Shown here one piece after another: positions 16,304 to 24,728 of a stretch of DNA of 64,000 nucleotides. Below the pieces are notes generated by a model that worked only from the letters and a program-made list of their open reading frames with translations, was not told the origin of the DNA and made no database searches. Source of the DNA: an uncultured Woeseiaceae bacterium (GTDB lineage: Bacteria > Pseudomonadota > Gammaproteobacteria > Steroidobacterales > Woeseiaceae); the NCBI GenBank assembly GCA_945787845.1, contig CALZJH010000001.1:186001-250000 (forward strand), given 5' to 3'. Position numbers and translations under genes: made by a program. Positions within the stretch are counted from its first letter, which is position 1. Each line of letters opens with the position of its first letter.

Positions 16304-16477
16304 ATGAGCAAGCTGTCACCGTATATCAATGAAATTATTAGCTTTATCGTTATGCTGCTGATGCTGGTTGCCCTGGTTGCCGCACAGGCAAACGCCAGAG
16401 ACATCCGGCTCGCTGCGCTCAATGCAGCCGACGATGAAGGCGCACGAATCAGTCATTTCCGTCTCGAAGACGAGTAA
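16304..16477 (+). CDS. Small membrane or secreted protein, 57 residues
   Basis: Starts at ATG 16304 behind GGGAGAAAAG, first gene after the operator-promoter. It has one strongly hydrophobic segment, about residues 8-27 (NEIISFIVMLLMLVALVAAQ), ending in an AQA-type site that could be cleaved by signal peptidase. A charged 28-residue tail rich in Asp, Glu, Ala and Arg follows. No family recognised. It is separated from gntR by a strong terminator, so it may be the most abundant product of the operon. It could be a small envelope-stress peptide or a leader; neither is shown. A longer upstream frame (from 16238) would overlap the promoter and is rejected. Confidence 0.65.
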   Translation: MSKLSPYINEIISFIVMLLMLVALVAAQANARDIRLAALNAADDEGARISHFRLEDE

Positions 16478-16494
16478 AGTAGCGACGGAATTTT

Positions 16495-16523
16495 GCGCCG
16501 GCCCGCGTGGCCGGCGCTTTTTT
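16495..16523 (+). terminator. Rho-independent terminator between small ORF and gntR
   Basis: A 9-bp perfect GC stem GCGCCGGCC / GGCCGGCGC, loop CGCGT, then six T residues. It lies 17 bases after the small ORF and 42 bases before gntR, so read-through or a second start is needed for gntR and the ABC genes. Confidence 0.85.
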
Positions 16524-16564
16524 AAGCGCCCAGGCGCGGAACTGCAGCAGGAACCGGAATATTC

Positions 16565-16945
16565 ATGGATCCCAAATGGAATGAAGACCAGCCGATCTAT
16601 CGTCAGCTGCGCGATCGCGTAGTCGCGATGATACTGGAGGGTGTCCTCGGCGAAGGCGATGCATTGCCGTCGGTCAGGAACGTGGCGGCAGAGTACCGGC
16701 TCAATCCGCTGACCGTGTTGAAGGGATACCAGGAGCTCGTTGATGAAGGCCTGGTGGAAAAGAAGCGCGGTCGCGGCATGTTCGTGAACGAAGGTGCCCG
16801 CACTGAGCTGCTCAAGGCTGAGCGCGGACGTTTCCTGAACAAAGAGTGGCCCAAAATCATTGCGACCATCGACCGTCTGGGACTCGATGCGGCGGATCTC
16901 TTGCAACAAGAAACCAAAAAGGACACAGGAGTGGACAATGACTAG
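16565..16945 (+). CDS. GntR-family repressor, YtrA subfamily
   Basis: 126 residues: an N-terminal winged helix (DQPIYRQLRDRVVAMILEG, LPSVRNVAAEYRLNPLTVLKGYQELVDEG, VEKKRGRGMFV) and only a short helical C-terminal tail. The small size is the mark of YtrA-type GntR proteins, which lack a large ligand-binding domain and usually sit with ABC transporters and repress them. Here it is followed by an ABC ATPase (eight-base overlap) and a permease. The likely operator is the inverted repeat at 16229-16250, with a second site at 61309-61330 in front of the RND efflux operon. The inducing signal is unknown; cell-envelope antibiotics induce some relatives. Confidence 0.9.
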   Translation: MDPKWNEDQPIYRQLRDRVVAMILEGVLGEGDALPSVRNVAAEYRLNPLTVLKGYQELVDEGLVEKKRGRGMFVNEGARTELLKAERGRFLNKEWPKIIATIDRLGLDAADLLQQETKKDTGVDND

Positions 16946-17795
16946 CCTGGTCAACGCCCGGAATGTCTCCAAGCACTTTGGCTCGGTTCGCGCCGTCGAC
17001 AACGTCAGCTTTGAGATAGAACAGGGAAAGATACTTGGGTTGATCGGTCCGAATGGTGCCGGCAAAACGACGCTGCTGAAAGCCGTCCTGGGATTGACCG
17101 ATTGCGATGGCGATCTTTCGGTTCTCGGTTTCGACCCGTTCAAGCAGCGCAAGCAGCTCATGCAGAACATCTGCTTCATCGCCGATGTCGCGGTCCTGCC
17201 CCGCTGGATCAAGGTGTCGCAGATGCTCGATTTCGTCGAGTCCATCCACCCCAACTTCTCACGGGCACGCGCCGAGGAGCTGCTGCAGCAGACCAAGGTC
17301 CAGCCGGGGGCTCGCGTCAAGGAGCTGTCCAAGGGCATGGTTACCCAGCTGCACCTGTCCATCATCATGGCTATCGATGCCAAGCTGCTGGTCCTCGATG
17401 AGCCGACGCTGGGTCTCGATATCCTGTTTCGCAAAGAGTTCTACGCGAATCTTCTGAACGATTACTTTGACGAGGAACGCACGATTTTGATTACGACGCA
17501 CCAGGTTGAGGAGGTCGAGAATCTGCTCACCGACGTGATGTTCATCAACGATGGCAAGATCCTGCTGGACTCGACGATGGATTCGCTGAGTGATACCTAC
17601 GTCGAGGTCATGGCATCCGGTGAAAACGCCCAGAAGGCCCGTGGGCTTGGGCCAATTGCGGAACACGAGATGTTCGGCAAGTCCGTCATGCTGTTCGAAG
17701 GCGTCAGCCGCGAACACCTCGAGGGTCTCGGCGAAATTCGCATCCCGTCGGTGGCCGACCTGTTTGTGGCGAAGATCAAGGAGGCGCGCAGATGA
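16938..17795 (+). CDS. ABC transporter ATP-binding protein
   Basis: 285 residues from ATG 16938 (MTSLVNARNVSKHFG). Walker A GPNGAGKTTLL is at about residue 39, signature ELSKGMVTQ, Walker B LLVLDEPTLGLD, and the switch His in TTHQVEEVE. The signature is degenerate (LSKGM rather than LSGGQ), as in other YtrB-like ATPases. The C-terminal 80 residues beyond the nucleotide domain are typical of ABC-2 exporters. The start overlaps gntR by eight bases and the end overlaps the permease by four, so the three are coexpressed. Substrate unknown. Confidence 0.92.
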   Translation: MTSLVNARNVSKHFGSVRAVDNVSFEIEQGKILGLIGPNGAGKTTLLKAVLGLTDCDGDLSVLGFDPFKQRKQLMQNICFIADVAVLPRWIKVSQMLDFVESIHPNFSRARAEELLQQTKVQPGARVKELSKGMVTQLHLSIIMAIDAKLLVLDEPTLGLDILFRKEFYANLLNDYFDEERTILITTHQVEEVENLLTDVMFINDGKILLDSTMDSLSDTYVEVMASGENAQKARGLGPIAEHEMFGKSVMLFEGVSREHLEGLGEIRIPSVADLFVAKIKEARR

Positions 17796-18709
17796 TTGCT
17801 AATCAACCTGCCCTGATCCGACGGGAACTCTGGGAACACCGTTCAATTTACGTAACGCCGGCGGCCATCGGGGTCATCGTGACGCTCGGTGTACTGGCGA
17901 TGCTCATGATGGCATCGGGGTTCGCGAAAGAACTCGATCTCGCCATTTTCGGCGCGCAGAACCTTGCAGGTGATGCGGAGCGCAAAGCGGCATTGACCGT
18001 CTTTTTCCTCGGCACCTCGTGGGTCTTTCTCGTCGCCTTGATGTTCCTGACCGTTTTCTACAGCCTCGATTCCCTGTACGCGGAGCGCAAGGACAAGAGC
18101 ATACTGTTCTGGCGTTCGATGCCGGCTACGGATGCTGAAACCGTGATTTCCAAGCTCCTGACGGCGGCGATTGTCATTCCGTCCATCACGGCGGTGGGCA
18201 TCTGGCTGACGCACCTGGTTAATCTGATCGTGACCAGTCTCTGGGTTTCGGCGAAGGGCGGCGACGCCGGCACGCTGATCTGGGGGTCGATATCGTTGTT
18301 CGACAACTGGCTTGCCGCATTGATCGTGGTCGTTGCGTCGGGCCTCTGGATGTCACCGTTTATCGCCTGGTTCCTCTTCGTTTCGACGTGGGCCAAGCGC
18401 ATGCCGATTCTCATGGCATTCATGCCGCCCATCGTGCTCGGCTTGCTTGAATGGATCATATTCCGCAGCAGGTATTTCCTGACGACGGTCGGCGAGCGCG
18501 GCGACATGACGCCCTTGTTCCACGGCATGAGCCTCGAGCGGTTCTTCGAAGAAGAACAATGGCACGACGGTGTCGGGAACATCAGTCTGCTGGAGCACAT
18601 GGACCTGGTGGGATTCGTGACTGACCCCGGCTTCTGGAGCGGCTTGCTGGTCTGCGGCATCCTGACGACCGCGGCAATCTATGTCCGCCGCTATCGCGAC
18701 GACAGCTGA
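17792..18709 (+). CDS. ABC-2 type permease
   Basis: 305-residue inner membrane protein with about six hydrophobic segments. The first is near residues 24-44; the last, GLLVCGILTTAAIYV, is followed by a positive C-terminal RRYRDD. ERKDKSILFWRSMPATDAETVISKLLTA is the cytoplasmic coupling-type loop seen in ABC-2 permeases. It overlaps the ATPase gene (ATGA) and probably forms the membrane half of the exporter. Its stop is immediately adjacent to the stop of convergent pspF, with no terminator between. Confidence 0.87.
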   Translation: MIANQPALIRRELWEHRSIYVTPAAIGVIVTLGVLAMLMMASGFAKELDLAIFGAQNLAGDAERKAALTVFFLGTSWVFLVALMFLTVFYSLDSLYAERKDKSILFWRSMPATDAETVISKLLTAAIVIPSITAVGIWLTHLVNLIVTSLWVSAKGGDAGTLIWGSISLFDNWLAALIVVVASGLWMSPFIAWFLFVSTWAKRMPILMAFMPPIVLGLLEWIIFRSRYFLTTVGERGDMTPLFHGMSLERFFEEEQWHDGVGNISLLEHMDLVGFVTDPGFWSGLLVCGILTTAAIYVRRYRDDS

Positions 18710-19729
18710 CTACACCGTTCCGGGCCGGCTGCTGATATTCAGTTTCCGCAGTCTGCCGCGGAACTGGTGATAGCTGAGCCCAAGCAAGTCTGCGGCGAGG
18801 CGCTGGTTGTAGCGCGCTTTCTCCAGCGCCGCTTCGAGCAAGTCCACTTCGGTATCGATGAGTCGCTGTTTGAGATCGGCAGGCAGCAACGGCGTTTTGC
18901 GCCGCGTGATGGCCGGGCGGTCTTTCGCAGGCGCCTCCGCAATCTTGTACGGCGAATCGAAGGGGTCCAGCGAGATTTCCACCATCGGTTTGTCGGGATC
19001 GGCTGACCGATACACGGAACGCTCGATGGCAAATTTGAGTTCGCGCACGTTGCCAGGCCATTTATTCCTGAGCAATGCCGACGTTGCGCGTGCGCTGAAT
19101 CCCGGAAATAGACTCCACTTCAATTCGCTGGCCATGTTGATCGCAAACGCATGTGCCAGCGGCAATATGTCCTCCACCCGTTCTCGCAGCGGCGGCACGG
19201 TAATGACGTCGAACGCAAGCCGATCGAGCAGGTCCTTGCGAAAACGCCCATCGGCCGCCAGCGACTGCAGGTCGGCATTCGTTGAACCGACAATGCGCAC
19301 ATCGACGCGCAGTGTCTCGTTGCCACCGACGCGCTGAATTTCACCGTATTCGATCGTCCTCAGGATCTTCTCCTGCATGCGCAGCGAGATGGTGGCGAGT
19401 TCGTCCAGGATCAGGGTACCGCCATCGGCGCGCTCGAAATGCCCGATGTGCGTCCTGGCGGCCCCCGTGAATGCGCCGGCCTCGTGGCCGAACAGCTCCG
19501 ATTCGAGGATGGACTCCGTGAGAGCGGCGCAGTTGACCTTGACGACACGCTGCTCCCAGCGGTCCGACAGGAAGTGCAGTCGCGACGCGATGAGCTCCTT
19601 GCCTGTTCCCCGTTCACCGACGACCAGGACCGGCTTGGATAAGGTTGCGGCGCGCGATACGTGCTCCAGCATTTCCAGAAACGCCGGCGCTTCGCCAATG
19701 ATGGGTTGCGATTCCGGTGAGGTCGCCAT
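18710..19729 (-). CDS. pspF: Phage shock operon activator PspF
   Basis: Sigma-54 enhancer-binding protein that activates the psp operon and is inhibited by PspA. 339 residues from ATG 19729 (MATSPESQPIIGEAP). There is no N-terminal receiver domain, as expected for PspF. AAA+ domain: Walker A GERGTGKE, the sigma-54 contact loop GHEAGAFTGAART, Walker B GGTLILDELA, and NKWPGNVRELKFAIERS. The C-terminal Fis-type helix-turn-helix is YNQRLAADLLGLSYHQFRGRL. Divergent from pspA across a 187-bp regulatory region. E. coli PspF is about 325 residues. Confidence 0.93.
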   Translation of the reverse strand: MATSPESQPIIGEAPAFLEMLEHVSRAATLSKPVLVVGERGTGKELIASRLHFLSDRWEQRVVKVNCAALTESILESELFGHEAGAFTGAARTHIGHFERADGGTLILDELATISLRMQEKILRTIEYGEIQRVGGNETLRVDVRIVGSTNADLQSLAADGRFRKDLLDRLAFDVITVPPLRERVEDILPLAHAFAINMASELKWSLFPGFSARATSALLRNKWPGNVRELKFAIERSVYRSADPDKPMVEISLDPFDSPYKIAEAPAKDRPAITRRKTPLLPADLKQRLIDTEVDLLEAALEKARYNQRLAADLLGLSYHQFRGRLRKLNISSRPGTV

Positions 19730-19862
19730 GCGCAGATTAGGCCAGAAATTAGGCAAAAAGACCAATAGTTAGTCAAATCAACCAACTACAAGCGTTCTTT
19801 TCTGATGTTCTTCTAATTATTTATTCTTTACTTATCAATGGTTTAACAGCTTTTCTCTGAGT

Positions 19863-19880
19863 TGGCACGGATGCTGCAAT
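19863..19880 (+). promoter_or_regulatory. Sigma-54 promoter of the psp operon
   Basis: TGGCAC, five bases, then CTGCAAT: the -24 GG and -12 GC elements have the exact sigma-54 spacing. It lies 37 bases before the pspA start. The AT-rich 19740-19850 upstream region would hold PspF and IHF sites. Two TTAGGC copies (19737-19742 and 19749-19754) are seen there but cannot be assigned. Confidence 0.85.
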
Positions 19881-19916
19881 AACACAGACAGGATTTAACG
19901 AACAAGAGGGAAAACC

Positions 19917-20597
19917 ATGGGTATTTTCACGAGATTCAGCGACATCGTGAATTCGAATATCAACGCAATCCTGGACAAGGCAGAGGATCCCGAGAAAATC
20001 GTTCGCCTGATGATCCAGGAGATGGAAGACACGCTCGTCGAGGTTCGCTCTGCCGCCGCGCGCTCCATTGCAGACAAGAAGGATCTCAATCGCAAGATCG
20101 AGGCGCTCGATCGCGAACAGAATGATTGGGAAGACAAGGCGGAGCTGGCCATGCGCAAGGGCCGTGAGGACCTGGCAAAGGCCGCGCTGGTCGAGAAGTC
20201 TCGAGTCGTGTCGGCGGTTGACGTGTTGAAAGCCGACTACGCTGCGGTCGACGAGGGCCTGGCGAAACTCAACGAGGATATCGCGCGGCTTGAAAGCAAA
20301 CTGGAGGACGCCAAAACGCGGCAGAAAGCGCTGCTCGCCCGTCACAAGACGGCAAACAGTCGGCTGGCTGCACGCAAGAAGATCCACGACTACAAGATCG
20401 ACGATGCGATGGTGAGGTTTGAGGCTTATACGCGGCGCATCGACGATGTGGAAGGTCGAGTCGAAGCCTACGACCTTGGTTTGCCCAAGGACCTCAACCA
20501 TGAGTTTGCGAGCCTCGAGGCCGAAGAGTCAGTCAAAAAGGAACTCGATGCGCTGAAGGCGCGGGTTGCGGCCGAGCGTACCGCGGAGGCTGAGTAA
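19917..20597 (+). CDS. pspA: Phage shock protein A
   Basis: Peripheral inner-membrane stress protein of the PspA/Vipp1/ESCRT-III family. 226 residues, nearly all helical: the amphipathic N-terminus MGIFTRFSDIVNSNINAILDKAEDPEKIVRLMIQEMED is nearly the family consensus, and a long coiled coil follows. It stabilises a damaged membrane and binds PspF to keep the operon off. First gene after the sigma-54 promoter, with GAGGGAAAACC upstream of the ATG. The length matches E. coli PspA (222). Confidence 0.95.
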   Translation: MGIFTRFSDIVNSNINAILDKAEDPEKIVRLMIQEMEDTLVEVRSAAARSIADKKDLNRKIEALDREQNDWEDKAELAMRKGREDLAKAALVEKSRVVSAVDVLKADYAAVDEGLAKLNEDIARLESKLEDAKTRQKALLARHKTANSRLAARKKIHDYKIDDAMVRFEAYTRRIDDVEGRVEAYDLGLPKDLNHEFASLEAEESVKKELDALKARVAAERTAEAE

Positions 20598-20642
20598 GGC
20601 GGGGCTTCCGGCAGAATAAGAGACAGAATTACGGAGGAAAGA

Positions 20643-20912
20643 ATGAGTCGAGAAACGTGGAATATTGATTACGGCCCTTTGCGAGGCTTCTATCGAGATC
20701 GCGAAAACGGCTGGATATTCGGCGTCTGTGCGGGCATTGCGGAGCGCTTCAATTTCAAGCTCGGTACGGTCCGGGTTATTGCGGTCATCAGCCTGTTGCT
20801 GTTCTTCTGGGTAACTGCGGCGATCTACATTGGCCTGACCTTACTCATCAAGGAGAAGCCCCTTGTGTATTCCGGTCGCCGCAGTGAGTACGAGTTCTGG
20901 AGGCGTGTATGA
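20643..20912 (+). CDS. PspC-domain membrane protein (first copy)
   Basis: 89 residues. FYRDRENGWIFGVCAGIAERFNFKLGTVRVIAVIS is the PspC domain, with the GVCAGIA turn, then one membrane segment (LLLFFWVTAAIYIGLTLLI) and a short charged tail. In E. coli PspC relays the inducing signal from the membrane to PspA. Ribosome-binding site ACGGAGGAAAG before the ATG. It lacks the leucine-zipper-like tail of the second copy next door, so the two may have split functions. The stop overlaps the next ATG by four bases. Confidence 0.87.
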   Translation: MSRETWNIDYGPLRGFYRDRENGWIFGVCAGIAERFNFKLGTVRVIAVISLLLFFWVTAAIYIGLTLLIKEKPLVYSGRRSEYEFWRRV

Positions 20913-21307
20913 CTACCTTTGCCGGCGTGACGGAGCGACGCCTTTACCGTGACGCAGACAGGGCCGTACTGGGCGGCGTCTGCGCAGGGCTGGCCCGGTA
21001 TCTCGGATTCAATCTGAAGGTCACGCGCTTCCTCGCGGTTATTGCGTTCCTTTGCGCGATGCCGTTCGCGATCGTCGGGTATCTTGCCGCCGTGTTCCTT
21101 ATCCCGTCATCGTCGTCCAGGATCTATGATGCCGCTGCAGACGACGAGTTACGCAAGGAAACGCTGCGTGAAGAAATTCGGCGTGCCAAGCCGACTGTCG
21201 AGGAGGTGCGCAGACGCTACGAGTCGATGGACGAACGCCTCGCCAAAATAGAAAAATACGTCACGTCGTCGCGCTATGAGCTCGACGAGAAGTTTCGCAG
21301 ACTTTGA
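20909..21307 (+). CDS. pspC: PspC-domain membrane protein (second copy)
   Basis: 132 residues. The PspC domain RRLYRDADRAVLGGVCAGLARYLGFNLKVTRFLAVIAF is followed by a membrane segment (MPFAIVGYLAAVFLIP). A long charged helical C-terminus (EELRREEIRRAK-like, VEEVRRRYESMDERLAKIEKYV) suits coiled-coil contact with the PspB-like partner or PspA. This copy is the closer match to classical PspC in length (E. coli 119). Overlaps the shorter PspC gene upstream by ATGA. Confidence 0.88.
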   Translation: MTTFAGVTERRLYRDADRAVLGGVCAGLARYLGFNLKVTRFLAVIAFLCAMPFAIVGYLAAVFLIPSSSSRIYDAAADDELRKETLREEIRRAKPTVEEVRRRYESMDERLAKIEKYVTSSRYELDEKFRRL

Positions 21308-21327
21308 TAAACGCATAGGGGCCGTCA

Positions 21328-21549
21328 ATGAACACGATGTTTTGGGTCGTCTGTATTGTGGCAATCGTCTTTACGGCCGATACCATTCAGAGGTATCTGA
21401 AAGTGAAAGAAAAGAAGAAAGAGCAGGATCCCGAGCTGGAAGAAACGCTCGCGCATATCGAACGACTCGAAGAACGCATTCGGGTTCTTGAGCGCATTGT
21501 CACCGAGAACAAGTTTGATCTGGGTCGCGAAATCGACAAGCTCAAGTAA
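21328..21549 (+). CDS. PspB-like small membrane protein
   Basis: 73 residues: an N-terminal membrane segment (MFWVVCIVAIVFTADTIQRYL), then a highly charged coiled coil IERLEERIRVLERIVTENK. That architecture and the RIRVLERI stretch resemble PspB (RIQALESIL in E. coli). It ends the psp operon instead of lying between pspA and pspC as in E. coli. A strong terminator follows 21 bases after the stop. The PspB assignment is by topology and context and needs a profile search. Confidence 0.72.
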   Translation: MNTMFWVVCIVAIVFTADTIQRYLKVKEKKKEQDPELEETLAHIERLEERIRVLERIVTENKFDLGREIDKLK

Positions 21550-21570
21550 AGCCGCATACGCAGGACAAAA

Positions 21571-21597
21571 AAAAGCCCGTTCAGGACGGGCTTTTTC
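21571..21597. terminator. Bidirectional terminator after the psp operon
   Basis: Stem AAAAGCCCGT / ACGGGCTTTT (10 bp) with loop TCAGG, T-rich on the plus strand and A-rich before it. It ends the psp operon and also the convergent gene at 21614-21973. Confidence 0.9.
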
Positions 21598-21613
21598 TCA
21601 TTTGAATTAGGCC

Positions 21614-21973
21614 TTAGCGGTTGCGGTCCTTGTAAGCGCGAACCTGCATATTGAATTCTTCCGCAACGAGGTTCATTTCCTCAACAGCCGCGTTGTACTT
21701 CTTGTTGAACATCTCTTCCTGTTGGCGCTTCGTTTTGTCGTCAACATCCCCGAGTCCCATTACTCGCTGGGCCTCATCAGCCTCGATGCACGACAGGTAT
21801 TCTTCCATCGATGCCATGTAGGACTTGACGCCTTTCTGCCCGGCAATCATGTCGTCCTTGGATGCCGTTGCGCCGTCGGGAACGGAGACACGCTGCGGGT
21901 AGTCGCAGGCAAACGCACCCTGTGTGGCAAACAACAGGGCAACTGCTGCGGTTGTCTTAATCAGTCTGTTCAT
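21614..21973 (-). CDS. Hypothetical exported protein
   Basis: 119 residues from ATG 21973, with GGA just upstream. A Sec signal peptide MNRLIKTTAAVALLFATQGAFA ends at about residue 22. The mature part starts CDYPQRVSVPDGATASKDDMIAGQKGVKSYMASMEEYLSCIE and has two cysteines (about 23 and 60) that could pair. The rest is charged and helical (QQEEMFNKKYNAAVEEMNLVAEEFN). No named family recognised. It shares only a terminator with the psp operon, so a functional link is not indicated. Confidence 0.75.
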   Translation of the reverse strand: MNRLIKTTAAVALLFATQGAFACDYPQRVSVPDGATASKDDMIAGQKGVKSYMASMEEYLSCIEADEAQRVMGLGDVDDKTKRQQEEMFNKKYNAAVEEMNLVAEEFNMQVRAYKDRNR

Positions 21974-22156
21974 TGGTTCCACTTCTTCGGGCCCACGCCT
22001 CTAGCGATACTGGCAGGGCGGGTTTGTTAGATCGGTAATTTAAGCATGTTGCCGGGTTCGAGTGAAGCCGGGCAAAAGCTTCTCTTAAATCAATTGCTTG
22101 CATTATGTATTGCCGATTGTCGCAGGATCGGCCTGAACCGGGCATGAATGGCCGGA

Positions 22157-24604
22157 TCAGGCAAACAGGGCGCGGTGAGTATCGGTGCCCTCGGCCTGGG
22201 AGAGCAGGAGTTCGAGGTAGTTATCAGCGCTCATCGGATCGCCAAAGAGCAGTCCCTGCACGTAGGTGCAACCCAGTTTTTGCAGGAAATTGAGCTGGCT
22301 TTCTTCCTCGACGCCCTCAGCAACGACGTCCATGTGCAGGTTGCGTCCCATTTTGATGATCGTATCGACAATGGTGGCGTCATCCGGATCGCTTACGATG
22401 TTCCGGACAAACGACTTGTCGATCTTGAGCGTGCTGATTGGAAACTGTTGCAGCGCACTGAGCGAGGAATAGCCCGTGCCAAAGTCGTCGATCGCAAGGT
22501 GCAGACCGAGGCCATACAGCTGGTCGAGGAGCCTGATCGTGCGTTCCGGGTTTTCCATCAGCGTGGTTTCCGTAATCTCGAGCTCCAGTGATGTCGGAGA
22601 AACCTCGTGGCTGCGCAATATCGATCCGATGCGATTGATGAAATTCAGCTGCCGTAATTGTTTTAGCGAGAGATTCACGGAGACGCGGCCGGGCGACCCG
22701 ACACTACGTTGCCAGACTTTGAAGTCTTCGCAGACCTTGTCCAGTACCCATTCGCCAATCTCGATGATCAGGCTGGTTTCCTCGGCGATGGGAATGAAGT
22801 CAGACGGCAGAATAAGGCCGCGCTCGGGCAGTTCCCAACGCACCAGCGCCTCAGCACCGAAGACCTCCCCGGTTTCCAGGTTGTACTTGGGCTGGTAATG
22901 AACCAGGAGTTCATCGCGCTCGAACGCGCGCTTCAGTTTGCTCTTGGTGATGAGTCGCTCGACGGATGCCTCGTTCATCTCCGGCACGTAGAAAGAAAAC
23001 AAGTTGCCACCGGCCTTCTTGGCGCTGTAAAGGGCCGCGTCGGCATTGCGTATCAGATCGATGACGTTCGGCGCGTCTTTCGGGTAATAGGCAACCCCCA
23101 TGCTGGCGGTCATGAAGACCTCATGGCCCTGGACGAAGAAGGGATCGGCCAGTCGATTCAGCAGCGTCTGCGCAAGCTCCGAGGTTTCTCTCTGCCCGTC
23201 CTTGTCCGGTGACAGCCCATCCACGATGACGGCAAATTCGTCGCCGGCCAGGCGCCCGATAATTGTGCGCGGGGGCAGGGCAGCACTGAGTCTTTCGGCG
23301 ACGGTTTCAAGCGTTGTGTCACCGGCAAGATGACCAAACGTGTCGTTGATCTCCTTGAAGTGATCGATATCAATGTAGAACAGGGACAGGGCCTTGCCTG
23401 CGCGCCGTGCCCTGGCGATACCGCGTTGCAGCAGGTGCTGGAACTGCATCCGGTTCGGGATCTTGGTGAGCGCATCAATGCGAGCGAGATACCGAATCCG
23501 TTTTTCAGCGCGTCGTCGTTCCGTAATATTCTGCGCGGCATAGACTCGATTGGTGTTACCGGCATCATCCTGAATGACTGAGCACGTATACGAGACCGGA
23601 ATCGACTCGCCGAACTTGTTCTCGAATACCGCCTCATGGGGCAGACGCGACGGCGCATCGTCCGCCAACGACCGGTTCTTCTTTGAATTGATGACAAAAT
23701 CAATTGACGTGCCGACGAGTTCGTCTTCCTCGTAGCCCAGCAAATGCGTCATTGCGGTGTTGATACGGGTGATCTGGCCGCCGTCGGTGGTAACGATAAT
23801 GGCCTCATTCATCCCCGACAGGATGCTGTCGACGTAGTTCCGTGAGTGCGTCGTGGTGCGTAGCTTGTCCCGCATATCGTTGAACACGCTGGCAAGTGCG
23901 CCGAGCTCGTCATCGCGCGCCGTGGGCAGCGGCTCGCCGAAATCCGCGTCGCGAAAGCGTTCCGCCTGCGCCTTCAGTTGCCGAATACGCCGCGTCTGCT
24001 CCCGAACGATCAGCCAGACGACGGCGCCGCACAGGAGCAATACCGCCAGCGTGCCACCACCTATCCATAAGATACTGGCGCGCCGGCTTTCGCCTTCCTC
24101 GGCTCTCAATTGTCTCGCGAAGCCCCTGAGATCCCCGCGCAGCGAGGTCAGCTCAAACGCACCTGATATCCGCCCGATCTCTATGGAATCCGTGGTCACC
24201 GGGTACGACAACAGAAGATACTCGTCGAGCCAGGTGGTTTCGGTCACATCATCGAACTGGTGGTAATTGCCGCTCGACCAGGACTCGCCCGCATCGGTGG
24301 TGAGGCGCAAGCCCGTGAGTTCGGGATGTTCGGCAAGTGAATCACTGAGTGCGGTGGTAACCGCCGTCGCGTTGCTGACGTCCAGATCAGGTGGAAGCGC
24401 ATCGGCAATGGCGTGCAGGTCGGCTCGTGCGCGACGCTCAAAGCTCTCCTCAAGCAGCGTACGATGCTCTTCGAAGCTCGTCGACATGATCTGTCGGGCG
24501 AGCCAGCGATACTGCCCGTAGAACATGGACAGCATGATCACGCCGACCACGGTGCCCAGCACCGTCGCATAGAGTATGAACCGCGGAATCCTGCTGCCGA
24601 TCAT
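22157..24604 (-). CDS. Membrane PAS-GGDEF-EAL cyclic-di-GMP protein
   Basis: 815 residues. A membrane segment at about 10-30, a periplasmic sensory region, a second membrane segment near 178-200, HAMP (about 203-255), and PAS (about 262-380) are followed by GGDEF (about 385-545) and EAL (about 555-805). The GGDEF signature reads RLAGDEF, with Ala for the first Gly; such variants can be active or can act as GTP sensors. The EAL half keeps GAEALVRW, NLSLKQL, ETTLMEN, DDFGTGYSSL and KIDKSFV, so c-di-GMP phosphodiesterase activity is likely. Monocistronic by position. Net activity cannot be read from sequence. Confidence 0.92.
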   Translation of the reverse strand: MIGSRIPRFILYATVLGTVVGVIMLSMFYGQYRWLARQIMSTSFEEHRTLLEESFERRARADLHAIADALPPDLDVSNATAVTTALSDSLAEHPELTGLRLTTDAGESWSSGNYHQFDDVTETTWLDEYLLLSYPVTTDSIEIGRISGAFELTSLRGDLRGFARQLRAEEGESRRASILWIGGGTLAVLLLCGAVVWLIVREQTRRIRQLKAQAERFRDADFGEPLPTARDDELGALASVFNDMRDKLRTTTHSRNYVDSILSGMNEAIIVTTDGGQITRINTAMTHLLGYEEDELVGTSIDFVINSKKNRSLADDAPSRLPHEAVFENKFGESIPVSYTCSVIQDDAGNTNRVYAAQNITERRRAEKRIRYLARIDALTKIPNRMQFQHLLQRGIARARRAGKALSLFYIDIDHFKEINDTFGHLAGDTTLETVAERLSAALPPRTIIGRLAGDEFAVIVDGLSPDKDGQRETSELAQTLLNRLADPFFVQGHEVFMTASMGVAYYPKDAPNVIDLIRNADAALYSAKKAGGNLFSFYVPEMNEASVERLITKSKLKRAFERDELLVHYQPKYNLETGEVFGAEALVRWELPERGLILPSDFIPIAEETSLIIEIGEWVLDKVCEDFKVWQRSVGSPGRVSVNLSLKQLRQLNFINRIGSILRSHEVSPTSLELEITETTLMENPERTIRLLDQLYGLGLHLAIDDFGTGYSSLSALQQFPISTLKIDKSFVRNIVSDPDDATIVDTIIKMGRNLHMDVVAEGVEEESQLNFLQKLGCTYVQGLLFGDPMSADNYLELLLSQAEGTDTHRALFA

Positions 24605-24728
24605 GTCATCGTTATTATTCGGCCAAAACTGCGCTCCAGTTTAGCACCCTGACTTTGCCGGGGGCCTTATATTTCCAAATCGGAATATAAATACGGGCCG
24701 AGATGCCCACGTACAGCCGCGGTGGGGG

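Noticed and set aside
16048-16422. N-terminal extension of the ECF sigma factor
   Set aside because: It crosses the gntR-operon promoter; sigma region 2 begins just after ATG 16047.
19737-19785. TTAGGC repeats as PspF upstream activating sites
   Set aside because: Two short copies are not enough to support a call without a known consensus for this lineage.
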